This document shows, in pieces, positions 55,688 to 64,000 of a stretch of DNA of 64,000 nt. The notes beneath the pieces were generated by a model, which saw only the letters and a program-made list of their open reading frames with translations, did not search any database and was not told the DNA's origin. A program made the position numbers and the translations under genes. This DNA is from Mesorhizobium sp. AR10. GTDB taxonomy: Bacteria; Pseudomonadota; Alphaproteobacteria; Rhizobiales; Rhizobiaceae. The stretch spans positions 4,256,001 to 4,320,000 of the forward strand of contig NZ_CP080524.1 of assembly GCF_024746795.1 (NCBI RefSeq), written 5' to 3'. The number at the start of each line of letters is the position of its first letter. Within the stretch, counting starts at the first letter, position 1.

Positions 55688-56778
55688 CCGCGCCCCGCAG
55701 ACCGGCGGCATTCCGGATCGAGCCGGAAACCGCGACCAAACAAGAGGCGGCAAGCCATCGCACGCAAGTCGAGGCTCCGTCGCCGCGAAAGCCGCGTAGC
55801 GCAAAGACCGATGTCGCCGTCGTCGTGCCGGCGGAGATCGACGTCTTCGACGAACCAGACATCGTCGCCGCCGAACCGCCGCCCGCCACTGCGCCGCGAA
55901 AGCGGTCACTGCTGGGCAGCATATTCTTCGGCGCATTCGGCGTCCTGGCTTCGCTGGCCGTCGGCCTGTGGACCGACCAGCTGATTCGGGACCTGTTCGC
56001 GCGTGCCGAGTGGCTGGGCTGGCTCGCCGCAGGAATGGCCGCTATCGCGTTGCTGGCGCTCGTGGTCATCCTTTTTCGCGAGTTTTTGGCGATCGCCCGC
56101 CTTGCCGAGGTCGAGAAACTCCAGAGGCGGGCGCTCGATACCGTCGCTCGCGACGACCCGAAGGCCGCGCGGGCCGTTGTGGACGAGCTTTCGGCTTTTG
56201 TCGCGGCAAAGCCCGAAACCGCGGCAGGCAGGCGTTCGCTGGCCGAATTGCGCGACGAGATCATCGACGGCGGCAATCTGGTGCGGCTGGCCGAGACCGA
56301 GATCCTCGGGCCTCTCGATATCCGCGCCAAGGTGATGATCCTTGAAGCGGCCAAGCGGGTTTCGCTGGTGACGGCGGTCAGCCCGCGCGCCATCGTCGAT
56401 GTCGCCTATGTCGTCTTCGAAGCCGGCCGGCTGATTCGCCGGCTGTCGGAGCTATATGGCGGCCGGCCCGGCACGCTGGGATTCTTCCGGCTTGCGCGCA
56501 GCGTTCTCGCCCATCTGGCGGTAACCGGCTCGATCGCCGTCGGCGACAGTTTCGTGCAGCAGATCGTCGGCCACGGCCTCGCAGCCCGACTTTCGGCGAA
56601 GCTTGGCGAAGGCGTCGTCAACGGCATGATGACAGCGCGCATCGGCATAGCGGCGATGGAGACGGCGCGGCCCTTGCCCTTCATCGCTGGAAAGCGACCC
56701 GGCATGGGCGATTTCCTGTCGGCGCTGACATCGTTTGCAACAAAAAAGGAAAGTGAAAAACCGGCTCCCGGCAAGTGA
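55684..56778 (+). CDS. YcjF-like (DUF697/TIGR01620) membrane protein
   Basis: This 364-residue protein starts at ATG 55684, overlapping the ycjX-like stop (ATGA). The N-terminal 75 residues are polar and Pro-rich. Two membrane helices follow (residues about 76-98 and 112-132), then a helical DUF697 domain with VSLVTAVSPRAIVDVAYVVFEAGRLIRRLSELYGGRPG and an amphipathic end (GVVNGMMTARIGIAAMETARPLPF). It is the usual membrane partner of the YcjX-like GTPase; the pair's function is unknown. Confidence 0.9.
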   Translation: MTAPRRPAAFRIEPETATKQEAASHRTQVEAPSPRKPRSAKTDVAVVVPAEIDVFDEPDIVAAEPPPATAPRKRSLLGSIFFGAFGVLASLAVGLWTDQLIRDLFARAEWLGWLAAGMAAIALLALVVILFREFLAIARLAEVEKLQRRALDTVARDDPKAARAVVDELSAFVAAKPETAAGRRSLAELRDEIIDGGNLVRLAETEILGPLDIRAKVMILEAAKRVSLVTAVSPRAIVDVAYVVFEAGRLIRRLSELYGGRPGTLGFFRLARSVLAHLAVTGSIAVGDSFVQQIVGHGLAARLSAKLGEGVVNGMMTARIGIAAMETARPLPFIAGKRPGMGDFLSALTSFATKKESEKPAPGK

Positions 56779-56867
56779 ACGCTTGCCCCCGGTCACCAAG
56801 CATTAACCAATCTTGTTCATGGTCGAAGGAGTTTCAAGCACAGTCTCTTTGTTGCCGGGTGTCGTCG

Positions 56868-57422
56868 ATGAAAAGCGTAATTCTGTCCAGCGTCCTGCCG
56901 TTGACGGTCGCGATTGCAGCACCTTTGGGCCTGGCCGGAAAAGCGTCTGGAGCCGAACCCGACAAGCAGTTCTTTCGCACGGTCGAAGGCCAATGGGTCG
57001 GCCCGGGTGAAATCATCGCCGGCAAGTACAAGGGCACGAAATTCACCTGTAATTTCAATGGGACGACGCCTGGCGGCAAGCTCGGCATGATGCTCGACGG
57101 CGACTGCCGGGTCGGCGTCTTCACCCAGAAAATGTCGGCGACCATCGAATACAAGGGTCGCGGCGGCTACAAGGGCAGCTTCATGGGCGGTGCGGCCGGT
57201 TCCGGCCTCGACATCATCGGCGGCAATGTGGTCGATGCCCGCAAGGTCGTCTTCACCATCAACCGCAACCAGTTGCGCGGGGTGATGCAGGCCCGCATCC
57301 CCGACGACAATTCGATGACGGTGACGATTGCCGTGCGCGTCGAACAGCAACTGGTGCCGGTCATCGGCATGAGCCTGAAGCGCATCGACGCGGTCGAAGT
57401 CGGCTCCATCGCGCCAAACTGA
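56868..57422 (+). CDS. Exported hypothetical protein
   Basis: This 184-residue protein starts at ATG 56868 (MKSVILSSVLP), preferred over the longer frame from 56775. A signal peptide (cleavage near ASGA, residue 28) precedes a beta-rich body: FFRTVEGQWVGPGEIIAGKYKGTKFTCNF, GKLGMMLDGDCRVGVFTQKMSATIEYKGR. This resembles small rhizobial periplasmic proteins of no known function. There are two Cys, possibly disulfide-bonded. It is convergent with the small lipoprotein-like gene, with a shared hairpin. Confidence 0.8.
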   Translation: MKSVILSSVLPLTVAIAAPLGLAGKASGAEPDKQFFRTVEGQWVGPGEIIAGKYKGTKFTCNFNGTTPGGKLGMMLDGDCRVGVFTQKMSATIEYKGRGGYKGSFMGGAAGSGLDIIGGNVVDARKVVFTINRNQLRGVMQARIPDDNSMTVTIAVRVEQQLVPVIGMSLKRIDAVEVGSIAPN

Positions 57423-57445
57423 GAACCCACCCTGAACGCAAAAAG

Positions 57446-57471
57446 AGGCGGCAGCCCAATGGCCACCGCCT
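57446..57471. terminator. Shared hairpin between convergent genes
   Basis: AGGCGG pairs with CCGCCT, and an inner GCC-CAAT-GGC extends the stem. On the minus strand it is followed by CTCTTTTT, so it best terminates the gene at 57502; it can also act on the plus-strand gene. Confidence 0.7.
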
Positions 57472-57501
57472 CCTTTCAAAGCAACCAGATCAGCGCTTTG
57501 C

Positions 57502-57768
57502 TCAGCCCTTGATGGCGGCGAGCACGTCGTCATAGGCCTTGCAGGCCTCAGCCGCCGTCGTGGCCCCCGAATACTTGGTGGTTACCGCCTGGACCTTGGC
57601 CGTGAGATCGGCCGCCTTGGACGGATCCTTGGTGATCGCCTCCTGCAGGGCGGTCGTCACATCCTGAGCCTTCTTGGTTAGCATTTCAGCGGTGCACTCC
57701 GGCGCCTTCGAACAGGCCGAACCGGCAAGCGCCGCGATACCAACGGCAACAAGCAAAAACTTCTTCAT
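57502..57768 (-). CDS. Small exported (lipoprotein-like) helical protein
   Basis: This 88-residue protein starts at ATG 57768, with GAGGAG nine bases upstream. The N-terminus MKKFLLVAVGIAALAGSACS is a signal peptide with a weak lipobox (GSAC). The mature part is helical (TAEMLTKKAQDVTTALQEAITKDPSKAADL) and contains two more Cys, one in ECTAEM and one in EACKAYDDVL. This spacing suggests one disulfide. Function is unknown. Confidence 0.78.
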   Translation of the reverse strand: MKKFLLVAVGIAALAGSACSKAPECTAEMLTKKAQDVTTALQEAITKDPSKAADLTAKVQAVTTKYSGATTAAEACKAYDDVLAAIKG

Positions 57769-58004
57769 GTCAGTCATCTCCTCAAAAGGGCAGCGACTTG
57801 ATCGTCGCTTTCCCCCAATGGCCGAAGCCAAGCGTCCTTAGCGCTGCATTGTGGCAACACGCAACGCAACCGCTGTGTAAACTTGTGTAACGCGCCCGCA
57901 ACATCGCCGGGCCTCGTTCCGGATTCGGGCTGTTCGATCCCGGTCGAAGCCCCTATCTTGGCCGCTCGCCCCCGCAATACATGCCGGGGTCTCAGTAGAG
58001 CGGA

Positions 58005-59855
58005 ATGGCAGGCATGGCGGCAGAGGTATCGGGCAGCGATCTCATTCAGGTGGTGGCGCTGCTCGCTGCCGGCGTTGTCGCCGTACCGATCTTCAAACGC
58101 ATGGGGCTGGGCTCCATCCTCGGCTACCTGGCGGCAGGCGTGGTCATCGGCCCGTTCGGCATCGGCGTGTTTTCCGAATCAGAAGCCATTCTCCATGTCG
58201 CCGAACTCGGCGTCGTCATGTTCCTGTTCATCATCGGACTGGAGATGCAGCCATCACGGCTTTGGGGCCTGCGCCGGGAAATCTTTGGTCTCGGCGCGCT
58301 GCAGGTCGGCGTTTGCGCGCTTTTGCTGACCGTTGTCGGACTGGCGGGCGGTTTTCCGATTGCGCAATCCTTCGTCGCCGGCGCCGGCTTCGTGCTGACG
58401 TCGACAGCGATCGTCATGCAGCTTCTGGAAGAACGCGGCGATATGGCCGCGCCCAAGGGCCAGCGCATCGTTTCCGTCCTGCTGCTCGAAGATCTGGCGA
58501 TCGTGCCGCTGCTGGCGCTGATCGCATTCCTGGCGCCGGGCGGCGGCGATACGAGCCTGTCTGAACGGCTGACGGAGGTCGGCATCGGCCTTGCCGCGAT
58601 CGTCGGGCTGGTGGTGGCCGGTCGCTATCTGCTCAACCCGTTCTTCCGCGTCCTGGCGGATGCCCGCGCCCGCGAGGTGATGACCGCAGCTGCCCTTCTG
58701 GTCGTGCTTGGATCGGCGCTCGCCATGCAGCTCTCCGGCCTGTCGATGGCGATGGGCGCCTTCCTGGCCGGCGTGCTGTTGTCGGAATCGACCTTTCGCC
58801 ATCAGCTGGAGGCTGACATCGAGCCGTTCCGCGGCATCCTGCTCGGGCTGTTCTTCCTTGCTGTCGGCATGTCGCTCGACCTGCATGTCGTGGTTGAGAA
58901 CTGGCGGCTGGTCGCCATCTACGTCATCGCCTACATGGTGATGAAGGCGATCGGCATCTACATCGTCGCCCGCCTGCTCAAGACCGGCCATCGGGAAGCG
59001 CTCGAGCGCGCCGTGTTCATGGCGCAAGGCGGCGAATTCGCCTTCGTTCTTTATTCAGCCGCTGCGGCGGTCGGCATCATCGACAGCCGGGCCAATGCGA
59101 CCCTGACCGCGATCGTCATCATCTCGATGGTGCTGACGCCGCTGGCCATCATAGCACTGCGATACCTCACGCCGCGCGACGAGCAGTCGCTCGAAGGGGT
59201 CGACATCGCCGACGGCCTCACCGGCAGTGTTCTGGTCATCGGCTTTGGCCGTTTTGGTCAGATCGCCAGCCAGCCGCTGCTGCTGCGCGGCATCGATGTG
59301 TCGATCATCGACAATGATGTCGAAATGATCCAGGCGGCGGCCGATTTCGGCTTCAAGGTCTATTATGGCGACGGCACGCGGCTGGATATTCTGCGCGCCG
59401 CGGGTGCCGGCCGGGCGCGTGCGGTGCTGATCTGCGTAGACAAGCCCGATGCCGCCGTCCGTATCGCCGAACTCATCAAGGCCGAATTTCCGCTGCTGAC
59501 GGTGCTGGCACGCGCCTTCGATCGCGGAACCGCGCTGCAACTCATTCGTGCCGGCGTCGAGTTCCAGCTGCGCGAAACCTTCGAATCGGCGCTTGTTTTC
59601 GGCGGCTCCACCCTGGAAGCACTGGGCGTCGACCCGGAGGATGTCGCCGAAGTGATCGAGGACGTCCGCCGCCGCGACGCGGCCCGTTTCGAGGAGCAGC
59701 TGGCCGAGGGTGTTCGCGCCGGCCGACGCTTCCTCAAAGGCAACATCAACACACCCATTCCGACGCCGCTTGCGCCGCCGCGGCGCCCGGGCCAGGCACT
59801 CAACGAAGAAACCGCCGGCGTGCTGCACAAATCCGAACCTGCAGGGGAAAGCTGA
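58005..59855 (+). CDS. CPA2 monovalent cation:proton antiporter with TrkA-N domain (KefB/KefC-like)
   Basis: This 616-residue protein has about twelve membrane helices in residues 10-385, with SILGYLAAGVVIGPFGIG, LVVMFLFIIGLEMQPSRLW and LTSTAIVMQLLEERGD near the N-terminus. A cytoplasmic NAD-binding RCK domain follows (SVLVIGFGRFGQIASQPLL near residue 407). It is built like the glutathione-gated potassium effluxers KefB/KefC, which protect against electrophiles. The specific glutathione residues cannot be confirmed. It starts at ATG 58005; 58014 is an alternative. The stop overlaps the DUF924 start (ATGA-like). Confidence 0.92.
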   Translation: MAGMAAEVSGSDLIQVVALLAAGVVAVPIFKRMGLGSILGYLAAGVVIGPFGIGVFSESEAILHVAELGVVMFLFIIGLEMQPSRLWGLRREIFGLGALQVGVCALLLTVVGLAGGFPIAQSFVAGAGFVLTSTAIVMQLLEERGDMAAPKGQRIVSVLLLEDLAIVPLLALIAFLAPGGGDTSLSERLTEVGIGLAAIVGLVVAGRYLLNPFFRVLADARAREVMTAAALLVVLGSALAMQLSGLSMAMGAFLAGVLLSESTFRHQLEADIEPFRGILLGLFFLAVGMSLDLHVVVENWRLVAIYVIAYMVMKAIGIYIVARLLKTGHREALERAVFMAQGGEFAFVLYSAAAAVGIIDSRANATLTAIVIISMVLTPLAIIALRYLTPRDEQSLEGVDIADGLTGSVLVIGFGRFGQIASQPLLLRGIDVSIIDNDVEMIQAAADFGFKVYYGDGTRLDILRAAGAGRARAVLICVDKPDAAVRIAELIKAEFPLLTVLARAFDRGTALQLIRAGVEFQLRETFESALVFGGSTLEALGVDPEDVAEVIEDVRRRDAARFEEQLAEGVRAGRRFLKGNINTPIPTPLAPPRRPGQALNEETAGVLHKSEPAGES

Positions 59856-60403
59856 TGACCGGGCTGGATGAACGCGCGCTCGCCGTGACCAAATTCTGGC
59901 GCGAGGCCGGAGAGGATGCGTGGTTCGAGAAGAACGACGCTTTCGACGCGGACTTCCGCGACCGGTTTCTCGACCTGCACTACGCCGCCGCGCGGCGCGA
60001 ATGCGACGACTGGTCGAACCATGCCGAAGGTTCGCTCGCACTGATGATCCTGCTCGACCAGTTTCCGCGAAACTGTTTTCGCGGCACCGCCCACATGTAC
60101 GCCACCGATCCGCTGGCAAGGCATTTTGCCGCAAAAGCGATCGCCGCCGGCCACGACCTGTTGCTCGACGAGGACCTTCGCTTTTTTCTCTATCTGCCGT
60201 TCGAGCATTCGGAGTTTCTCGCCGACCAGCTCAAATCGATGGAGCTAACCGCCGCCAAGGCCGAAGCCTATCTGAAATATGCCGTCGAGCACCGCGACAT
60301 CATCCAGCGCTTCGGCCGCTTTCCGCATCGAAACAGGATGCTCGGCCGCGAGACAACGCCGGAGGAAAGGACTTTTCTCGACGAGGGTGGATTTTCCGGC
60401 TGA
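59855..60403 (+). CDS. DUF924 family protein
   Basis: This 182-residue DUF924 protein is alpha-helical (TPR-like fold). Features are VTKFWREAGEDAWFEKNDAFDADFRDRF near residue 11, GSLALMILLDQFPRNCFRGTAHMYATD near residue 58, and FFLYLPFEHSEFLADQ. Function is unknown. It overlaps the antiporter stop by one base (TGATG) and is probably translated with it. It ends 24 bp from the convergent folK. Confidence 0.92.
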   Translation: MTGLDERALAVTKFWREAGEDAWFEKNDAFDADFRDRFLDLHYAAARRECDDWSNHAEGSLALMILLDQFPRNCFRGTAHMYATDPLARHFAAKAIAAGHDLLLDEDLRFFLYLPFEHSEFLADQLKSMELTAAKAEAYLKYAVEHRDIIQRFGRFPHRNRMLGRETTPEERTFLDEGGFSG

Positions 60404-60427
60404 GCATCCAACGCCGCAGTGTGGCTG

Positions 60428-60940
60428 TCAGGCCTGCCACCAGTCCCGGCCTGACGGCAATCGCTCTATGCCTGAGGTGTCGACGGCGACCAGCCGCTCC
60501 GACACGCTCCTGCCGCCAACGGCAAGGTCCGGCGCGATTTCGGCCAGCGGCGCCAGGACGAAGGCACGCTCCAGCATCCTGGGATGCGGCACCTCCAGCC
60601 CTGTCTCGTGGATGATCCGGTCACCGAACACCAGGATGTCGATGTCGATCAGGCGTGGCCCCCAGCGCTCCTCGCGCACCCGCTTCAGTCTGCGTTCGGC
60701 GTCGAGGCAGAGGTCGAGCAATGGCCGCGGTGCAAGTGCCGTCGAAATTTCAGCGGCGGCATTGAGAAAATCCGGCTGGTCGAGCTTGCCCCAGGGCGGC
60801 GTGCGGTAGAGCGAGGACACGGCAACGACGCGCGTGTTCTCGTCGGCGTCCAGAATGCGCAGCGCCGCAGCCATCGACTTTGCCGGATCGCCGAGATTGC
60901 CACCAAGGCTGAGAAAGACCGTGTTATTCGGGCCAGACAA
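60428..60940 (-). CDS. folK: 2-amino-4-hydroxy-6-hydroxymethyldihydropteridine pyrophosphokinase
   Basis: HPPK transfers pyrophosphate from ATP to the pterin, preparing it for FolP. The 170 residues include FLSLGGNLGDPAKSM near residue 10, SSLYRTPPWGKLDQPDFLNAAAEI and the ATP/Mg site WGPRLIDIDILVFGD. It starts at TTG 60940 and overlaps folB by 17 bp, the last gene in folP-folB-folK. No ATG gives a better start. Confidence 0.95.
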   Translation of the reverse strand: MSGPNNTVFLSLGGNLGDPAKSMAAALRILDADENTRVVAVSSLYRTPPWGKLDQPDFLNAAAEISTALAPRPLLDLCLDAERRLKRVREERWGPRLIDIDILVFGDRIIHETGLEVPHPRMLERAFVLAPLAEIAPDLAVGGRSVSERLVAVDTSGIERLPSGRDWWQA

Positions 60941-61283
60941 CGGTCACCTCGACATAATCGAGCACACCCGGCACCGGCGCGTTCGGCTTGCGCACGGTGA
61001 TCTCGGCCTTTCTGATCTGCGGGAACCGCGCCGTCAGTGCCCGCGCCACTTCCAACGCCAGCGCCTCGATCAAAAAGCGCCGATGCCCGGTGATGATCTT
61101 TTCGATCACCGCGAAGGCGATGCCGTAGTTGACGGTGTCGTCGATGGAATCATCGACCAGCGCGCGGCCGGGGTCGACGGTGAGGGCCGCATCGACATAA
61201 AAACGCTGGCCGAGTGTCTCCTCCTCATCCAGCACGCCATGCCGGGCAAAGAAGGCGCAGTTCTTCATGCGGATGACATACAT
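60924..61283 (-). CDS. folB: Dihydroneopterin aldolase
   Basis: FolB cleaves dihydroneopterin to 6-hydroxymethyl-dihydropterin and glycolaldehyde. The 119 residues match family features: IRMKNCAFFARHGVLDEEETLGQRFYVDAAL, DTVNYGIAFAVIEKIITGHRRFLIEALALEVARAL, and the C-terminal VRKPNAPVPGVLDYVEV. It lies 3 bp after folP and overlaps folK. Confidence 0.95.
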   Translation of the reverse strand: MYVIRMKNCAFFARHGVLDEEETLGQRFYVDAALTVDPGRALVDDSIDDTVNYGIAFAVIEKIITGHRRFLIEALALEVARALTARFPQIRKAEITVRKPNAPVPGVLDYVEVTVVWPE

Positions 61284-61286
61284 CGC

Positions 61287-62138
61287 TCAGCGTCCTGCCC
61301 AGTCCGTTTCACGCGCCAGCATAGCATCGGCAAGGGCGAGCGCATCCACGTTGATTGCGACATCGTGGACGCGAAACAGATGTGCGCCTTTGAGCCTCAA
61401 GATGACGCTGGTGGCCGCGGTTCCGGCGCCCCTGGCCGCGGCATCGCGACCGGTGACAGTACCGATGAAGCGCTTTCTCGATGTCCCGACCATCAGCGGA
61501 AAGCCCAGTGCATTGAGTTCGGAAAACCGTGCCATCAGGTCGAGGTTTTCTTCCGCCGTCTCCTTGGCAAAGCCGAAGCCTGCATCGAGCACGATATGGT
61601 CGTCGCCAACGCCGCTGCGACGCGCGATCTCCAGGGATTTCCCGAGAAAGAAAAACTGGTCGGCGATGACGTCGGCCAGTTTCTCGCGATCCCGTCCTGT
61701 ATGCATGATGACCAGCCCGGCGCCGGTCTCGGCCGCGACGCGGGCAATGCCCTGTTCGCGCTGCAAGCCCCAGACATCATTGACGATATGCGCGCCGGCG
61801 GCGACGGCAAGCCGGGCGGTGTCCGCACGATAGGTGTCGACCGAGATCAAGGCTTCGCCAAGTCCGGCGAGCGCTTCGATGACCGGCAAAATGCGGGCCT
61901 GCTCTTCCTCGGCGGTCACTGGAGATGCACCTGGCCGTGTCGATTCTCCCCCGACGTCGATGACAGAAGCCCCCTCCTCCGCCATACGGCGCGCCTGAAC
62001 CAATGCCTGTTCAGGGCCAACGAACAGACCGCCGTCGGAAAAACTGTCCGGCGTGACATTGAGGATGCCGACGACGATCGCCTTGCCGCCAAGGTCGAGA
62101 TGGCGTCCATGCGCCAGCTGCCATCGCCTTGTCGTCAT
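61287..62138 (-). CDS. folP: Dihydropteroate synthase
   Basis: FolP condenses the pterin pyrophosphate with p-aminobenzoate to dihydropteroate and is the sulfonamide target. The 283-residue TIM barrel shows IVVGILNVTPDSFSDGG near residue 20, ASVIDVGGESTRPGA, LISVDTYRADTA, HIVNDVWG, VLDAGFGFAKETAEEN and VGTSRKRFIGTVTG. It is the first gene of the folate cluster, upstream of folB. The start is ATG 62138, in the gap shared with the divergent DUF922 gene. Confidence 0.96.
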   Translation of the reverse strand: MTTRRWQLAHGRHLDLGGKAIVVGILNVTPDSFSDGGLFVGPEQALVQARRMAEEGASVIDVGGESTRPGASPVTAEEEQARILPVIEALAGLGEALISVDTYRADTARLAVAAGAHIVNDVWGLQREQGIARVAAETGAGLVIMHTGRDREKLADVIADQFFFLGKSLEIARRSGVGDDHIVLDAGFGFAKETAEENLDLMARFSELNALGFPLMVGTSRKRFIGTVTGRDAAARGAGTAATSVILRLKGAHLFRVHDVAINVDALALADAMLARETDWAGR

Positions 62139-62222
62139 TGTCCATCAACCATGTGCGATCTGCCGCAGATCAATTCCGTTGCGCCGGGAACGGCCGTAAA
62201 GCAAGGTGTCTGAAGAGGCAAC

Positions 62223-62840
62223 ATGATGAACCGAGTCCTGCTTTGCGCACTGATGCTCGCTTTGACCGCCTTGCCGGCGGGTGCAGCCAGTCTGGTGAAG
62301 ACGTACAGCTATTTCGCCATCGGTGGCAGGACGCTCGAGGATATCGAGAGCCAGCTGTCGAAACACGGACCCCAGGTGAAAAGCACCGGGACGAGGCATC
62401 CGGGCGCCACCCAAATGGCGTTCACCACCCGTATCAGCTACGCGGAACAATCGGATACCTGCCGGATCGCCGACGCCATCGTCACCGTCAAGGTCAAGGT
62501 GATCCTTCCCGAGTGGCGCCGTCCGCGCAAGGCCGATGCGGATGTGAAGCTGTTCTGGGAAACGTTGTCCGCCGACATCAAGCGCCACGAGGAGCGTCAT
62601 GTCGAGATCGCCAAGAACCATGCCCGCGACCTCGAGGACGCCTTGAGGGCGACCTATCCCCAGAAGACCTGCCAGGCGGCCAAGGCGAAGGCCGCCGAGA
62701 TCACCGCGGCAATCCTGGCCAGGCACGACCGGGCCCAAGTGCAATTCGATCGCGTCGAAAGCGTCAATTTCGAAAGCCGAATCCTGCGGTTGCTGCGCTA
62801 CCGCATCGAGCGCATCGAGAATGGGCGGCTGCCGGGCTAA
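62223..62840 (+). CDS. Exported DUF922 protein, predicted zinc-dependent protease
   Basis: This 205-residue protein has a signal peptide (cleavage after AGAA near residue 21). A DUF922 domain follows, with FAIGGRTLEDIESQLSKHGP near residue 31, and HEERHVEIAKNHARDLE, an HExxH-type zinc motif, near residue 120. Two Cys (in SDTCRIAD and QKTCQAAK) may pair. Such proteins are predicted periplasmic metalloproteases without proven substrates. The ATG is 62223 or 62226. Confidence 0.85.
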   Translation: MMNRVLLCALMLALTALPAGAASLVKTYSYFAIGGRTLEDIESQLSKHGPQVKSTGTRHPGATQMAFTTRISYAEQSDTCRIADAIVTVKVKVILPEWRRPRKADADVKLFWETLSADIKRHEERHVEIAKNHARDLEDALRATYPQKTCQAAKAKAAEITAAILARHDRAQVQFDRVESVNFESRILRLLRYRIERIENGRLPG

Positions 62841-62886
62841 GCATGATCCCGAAAAGTGGGAACCGGTTTTCGGAAAAAGATCATGC
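62841..62886. repeat. Palindromic intergenic repeat of Rhizobiales type
   Basis: GCATGATC (62841-62848) and GATCATGC (62879-62886) bracket inner CCGAAAA and TTTTCGG arms, giving one long interrupted palindrome. This sequence type (GATCCCGAAAAGTGGGAACC...) is very frequent between genes in Mesorhizobium, Sinorhizobium and relatives. It directly follows the DUF922 stop and may act as a transcript end. Confidence 0.85.
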
Positions 62887-63212
62887 TCGAAGAAGAAGAT
62901 AGAGCCCCATCCCGATTCCATCGGGATGGAACAGGCTAGAGCGATCCAGGCGGTAACGATTTAGGCACTGAGCGGCCCCTTGCCTCGACACGTCCCGGAT
63001 CGTCTGCTATTTCCGCGCCGCTGTTTCAGGAAACGCATGCCGGTCGGTAGTCCGGCGATCCCGCCAGGCGGGATTCGAAGCCCCGTCGCCCCAACGAGGT
63101 CCACAGCCGAATTCAGAGGCACCTGTCTCCGGCCTGCAGCCGCCAGTTGGCGTGTAGACGGCCGGCCCTGCCTCTCGAAATGATGTCGCCAGCGGGCGGA
63201 CGGAATGGATCG
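62887..63212. other. Intergenic region before the MFS gene
   Basis: This stretch contains CATCCCGAT-TCC-ATCGGGATG, a perfect 9-bp stem at 62908-62928 that probably belongs to the preceding palindromic repeat or ends the DUF922 transcript. The remaining about 280 bp show no gene; a promoter for the MFS gene is expected but none is clear. Confidence 0.55.
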
Positions 63213-64000
63213 ATGGACAAGCCAGTCAGCGAAATAGCGATAGTGCCGATAGCGGCGCCTCCGCTAACGGAGAGCGAAAAGAACGCCATCATCGGCGGCG
63301 TGCTGTTGTCGATGCTGCTGGCGGCACTTGACCAGACCATCGTCGCGCCGGCCATGCCGACGATTGGGCGCTTGCTCGGCCACGCTGATTATCTTCCGTG
63401 GATTGTGACCGGCTATCTCCTGACCGCAACCGCGATGGCGCCGCTCTACGGCAAGATTTCCGACGTCTACGGCCGGCGGCCGACCGTCTATGCGGCGATC
63501 CTGATCTTTCTCCTGGGATCGCTGGTCAGCGCGATGGCGCCCAATATGCTGGTGCTGGTCATCGGCCGTGCCATCCAGGGCGCCGGTGGCGGCGGACTGT
63601 TTGCCCTGGCGCAGACCGTCATCGGCGACCTCGTTCCGCCCCGCGAGCGGGCGCGCTACGCCGCCTGGATCGCCGGCACATGGGCTGTCGCCAGCATCGC
63701 CGGGCCGCTGCTCGGCGGCACTTTTGCCGAGCACCTGCACTGGTCGCTGATTTTTTGGATCAACATTCCGCTCGGCCTTGCGGCCATGGCGATCATCAAC
63801 AAGCCGCTGAAGAAGCTGCCGATCGCGGCAAAGCATCATCGCATCGACGGTCTCGGCGCAGTGCTTCTGGTCGTGGCGACGGCGCTCTTGCTGCTGGCGC
63901 TTAACTGGGGTGGCAGCACCTATCCCTGGATGTCGCGCGAAATCCTTGGGCTGGTTGCCTGTTCGGCGGTCTTCTGGGCTGTATTTGCGCTGCGGTTGAT
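63213..64000 (+). CDS. MFS multidrug efflux transporter, N-terminal part (3' end outside window)
   Basis: The frame is open from ATG 63213 to the window end, 262 residues so far. It has about eight hydrophobic segments. The DHA2-type motif LAALDQTIVAPAMPTIG lies near residue 36, motif A GKISDVYGRRPT near residue 80 and GRAIQGAGGGGLFALAQTVIGDLVPPRERAR near 113. GPLLGGTFAEHLHWSLIFWINIPLG is typical of 14-helix drug:proton antiporters (EmrB/QacA). The substrate is unknown. The gene is intact as far as it can be seen. Confidence 0.9.
   Translation, partial: MDKPVSEIAIVPIAAPPLTESEKNAIIGGVLLSMLLAALDQTIVAPAMPTIGRLLGHADYLPWIVTGYLLTATAMAPLYGKISDVYGRRPTVYAAILIFLLGSLVSAMAPNMLVLVIGRAIQGAGGGGLFALAQTVIGDLVPPRERARYAAWIAGTWAVASIAGPLLGGTFAEHLHWSLIFWINIPLGLAAMAIINKPLKKLPIAAKHHRIDGLGAVLLVVATALLLLALNWGGSTYPWMSREILGLVACSAVFWAVFALRL

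Overview
The window is a GC-rich alphaproteobacterial chromosome segment, most probably from Mesorhizobium or a close relative (Rhizobiales/Hyphomicrobiales). The case rests on a rhizobial glycerol ABC-transporter operon, a BA14K-family protein, the hybrid kinase CckA, a perfect EcfG-type (general stress sigma factor) promoter, alphaproteobacterial direct-repeat SOS boxes, frequent TTG/GTG starts and the palindromic intergenic repeat typical of this group. I see no phage, insertion sequence, CRISPR array or rRNA; there is one tRNA (Lys).

Layout. 1-2.1 kb: the C-terminus of a TPR protein, a GFA-family enzyme, tRNA-Lys and the BA14K gene. 2.1-12.7 kb: a complete glycerol catabolic locus on the minus strand, read from glpR through glpD, two ATPases, two permeases, a small membrane protein, the binding protein, an unrecognised gene and glpK. 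12.8-18.8 kb: a PLP-dependent decarboxylase, then the Anbu proteasome-like gene with a transglutaminase-like protease, an alpha-E protein and a circularly permuted ATP-grasp enzyme, the least understood system here. 19-24 kb: a queuosine pair (tgt/queA) with a small conserved gene between them, a DMT-type transporter, two cyclophilins and coaD. 24.4-41.6 kb: gyrA, an AraC regulator divergent from two small genes, marC, osmC-like, ssb, an accessory block including a clpP paralogue, uvrA, a GNAT, a DUF72 protein and a diguanylate cyclase. 41.8-47.7 kb: urea transporter urtABCDE with a consensus sigma-54 promoter. 48-57.8 kb: deoD, cckA, a FliO-like protein, dksA, a SixA-type phosphatase, a YcjX/YcjF-like pair and small exported proteins. 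58-64 kb: a CPA2 cation/proton antiporter, DUF924, folP-folB-folK, a DUF922 protein and the start of an MFS exporter.

How the genes work together. The glp locus imports glycerol, phosphorylates it and oxidises glycerol 3-phosphate; three CGAA cores spaced exactly 11 bp apart before glpD look like the GlpR operator. The urt operon is arranged as a nitrogen-scavenging unit, with a stem-loop after urtA that could set binding protein above membrane components. ssb and uvrA diverge, each behind its own GTTC-N7-GTTC SOS box. The Anbu cluster fits a peptide or amide-bond modification and processing system whose substrate is unknown.

Most notable observations: the Anbu/ATP-grasp/alpha-E/transglutaminase operon with an internal inverted repeat; complementary defects in the two glycerol ATPases that fall in the same ATP site of the heterodimer; a Tgt and a DksA that have both lost most zinc-binding cysteines; an orphan gene inside the glp operon; and two small genes of 48 and 58 codons.
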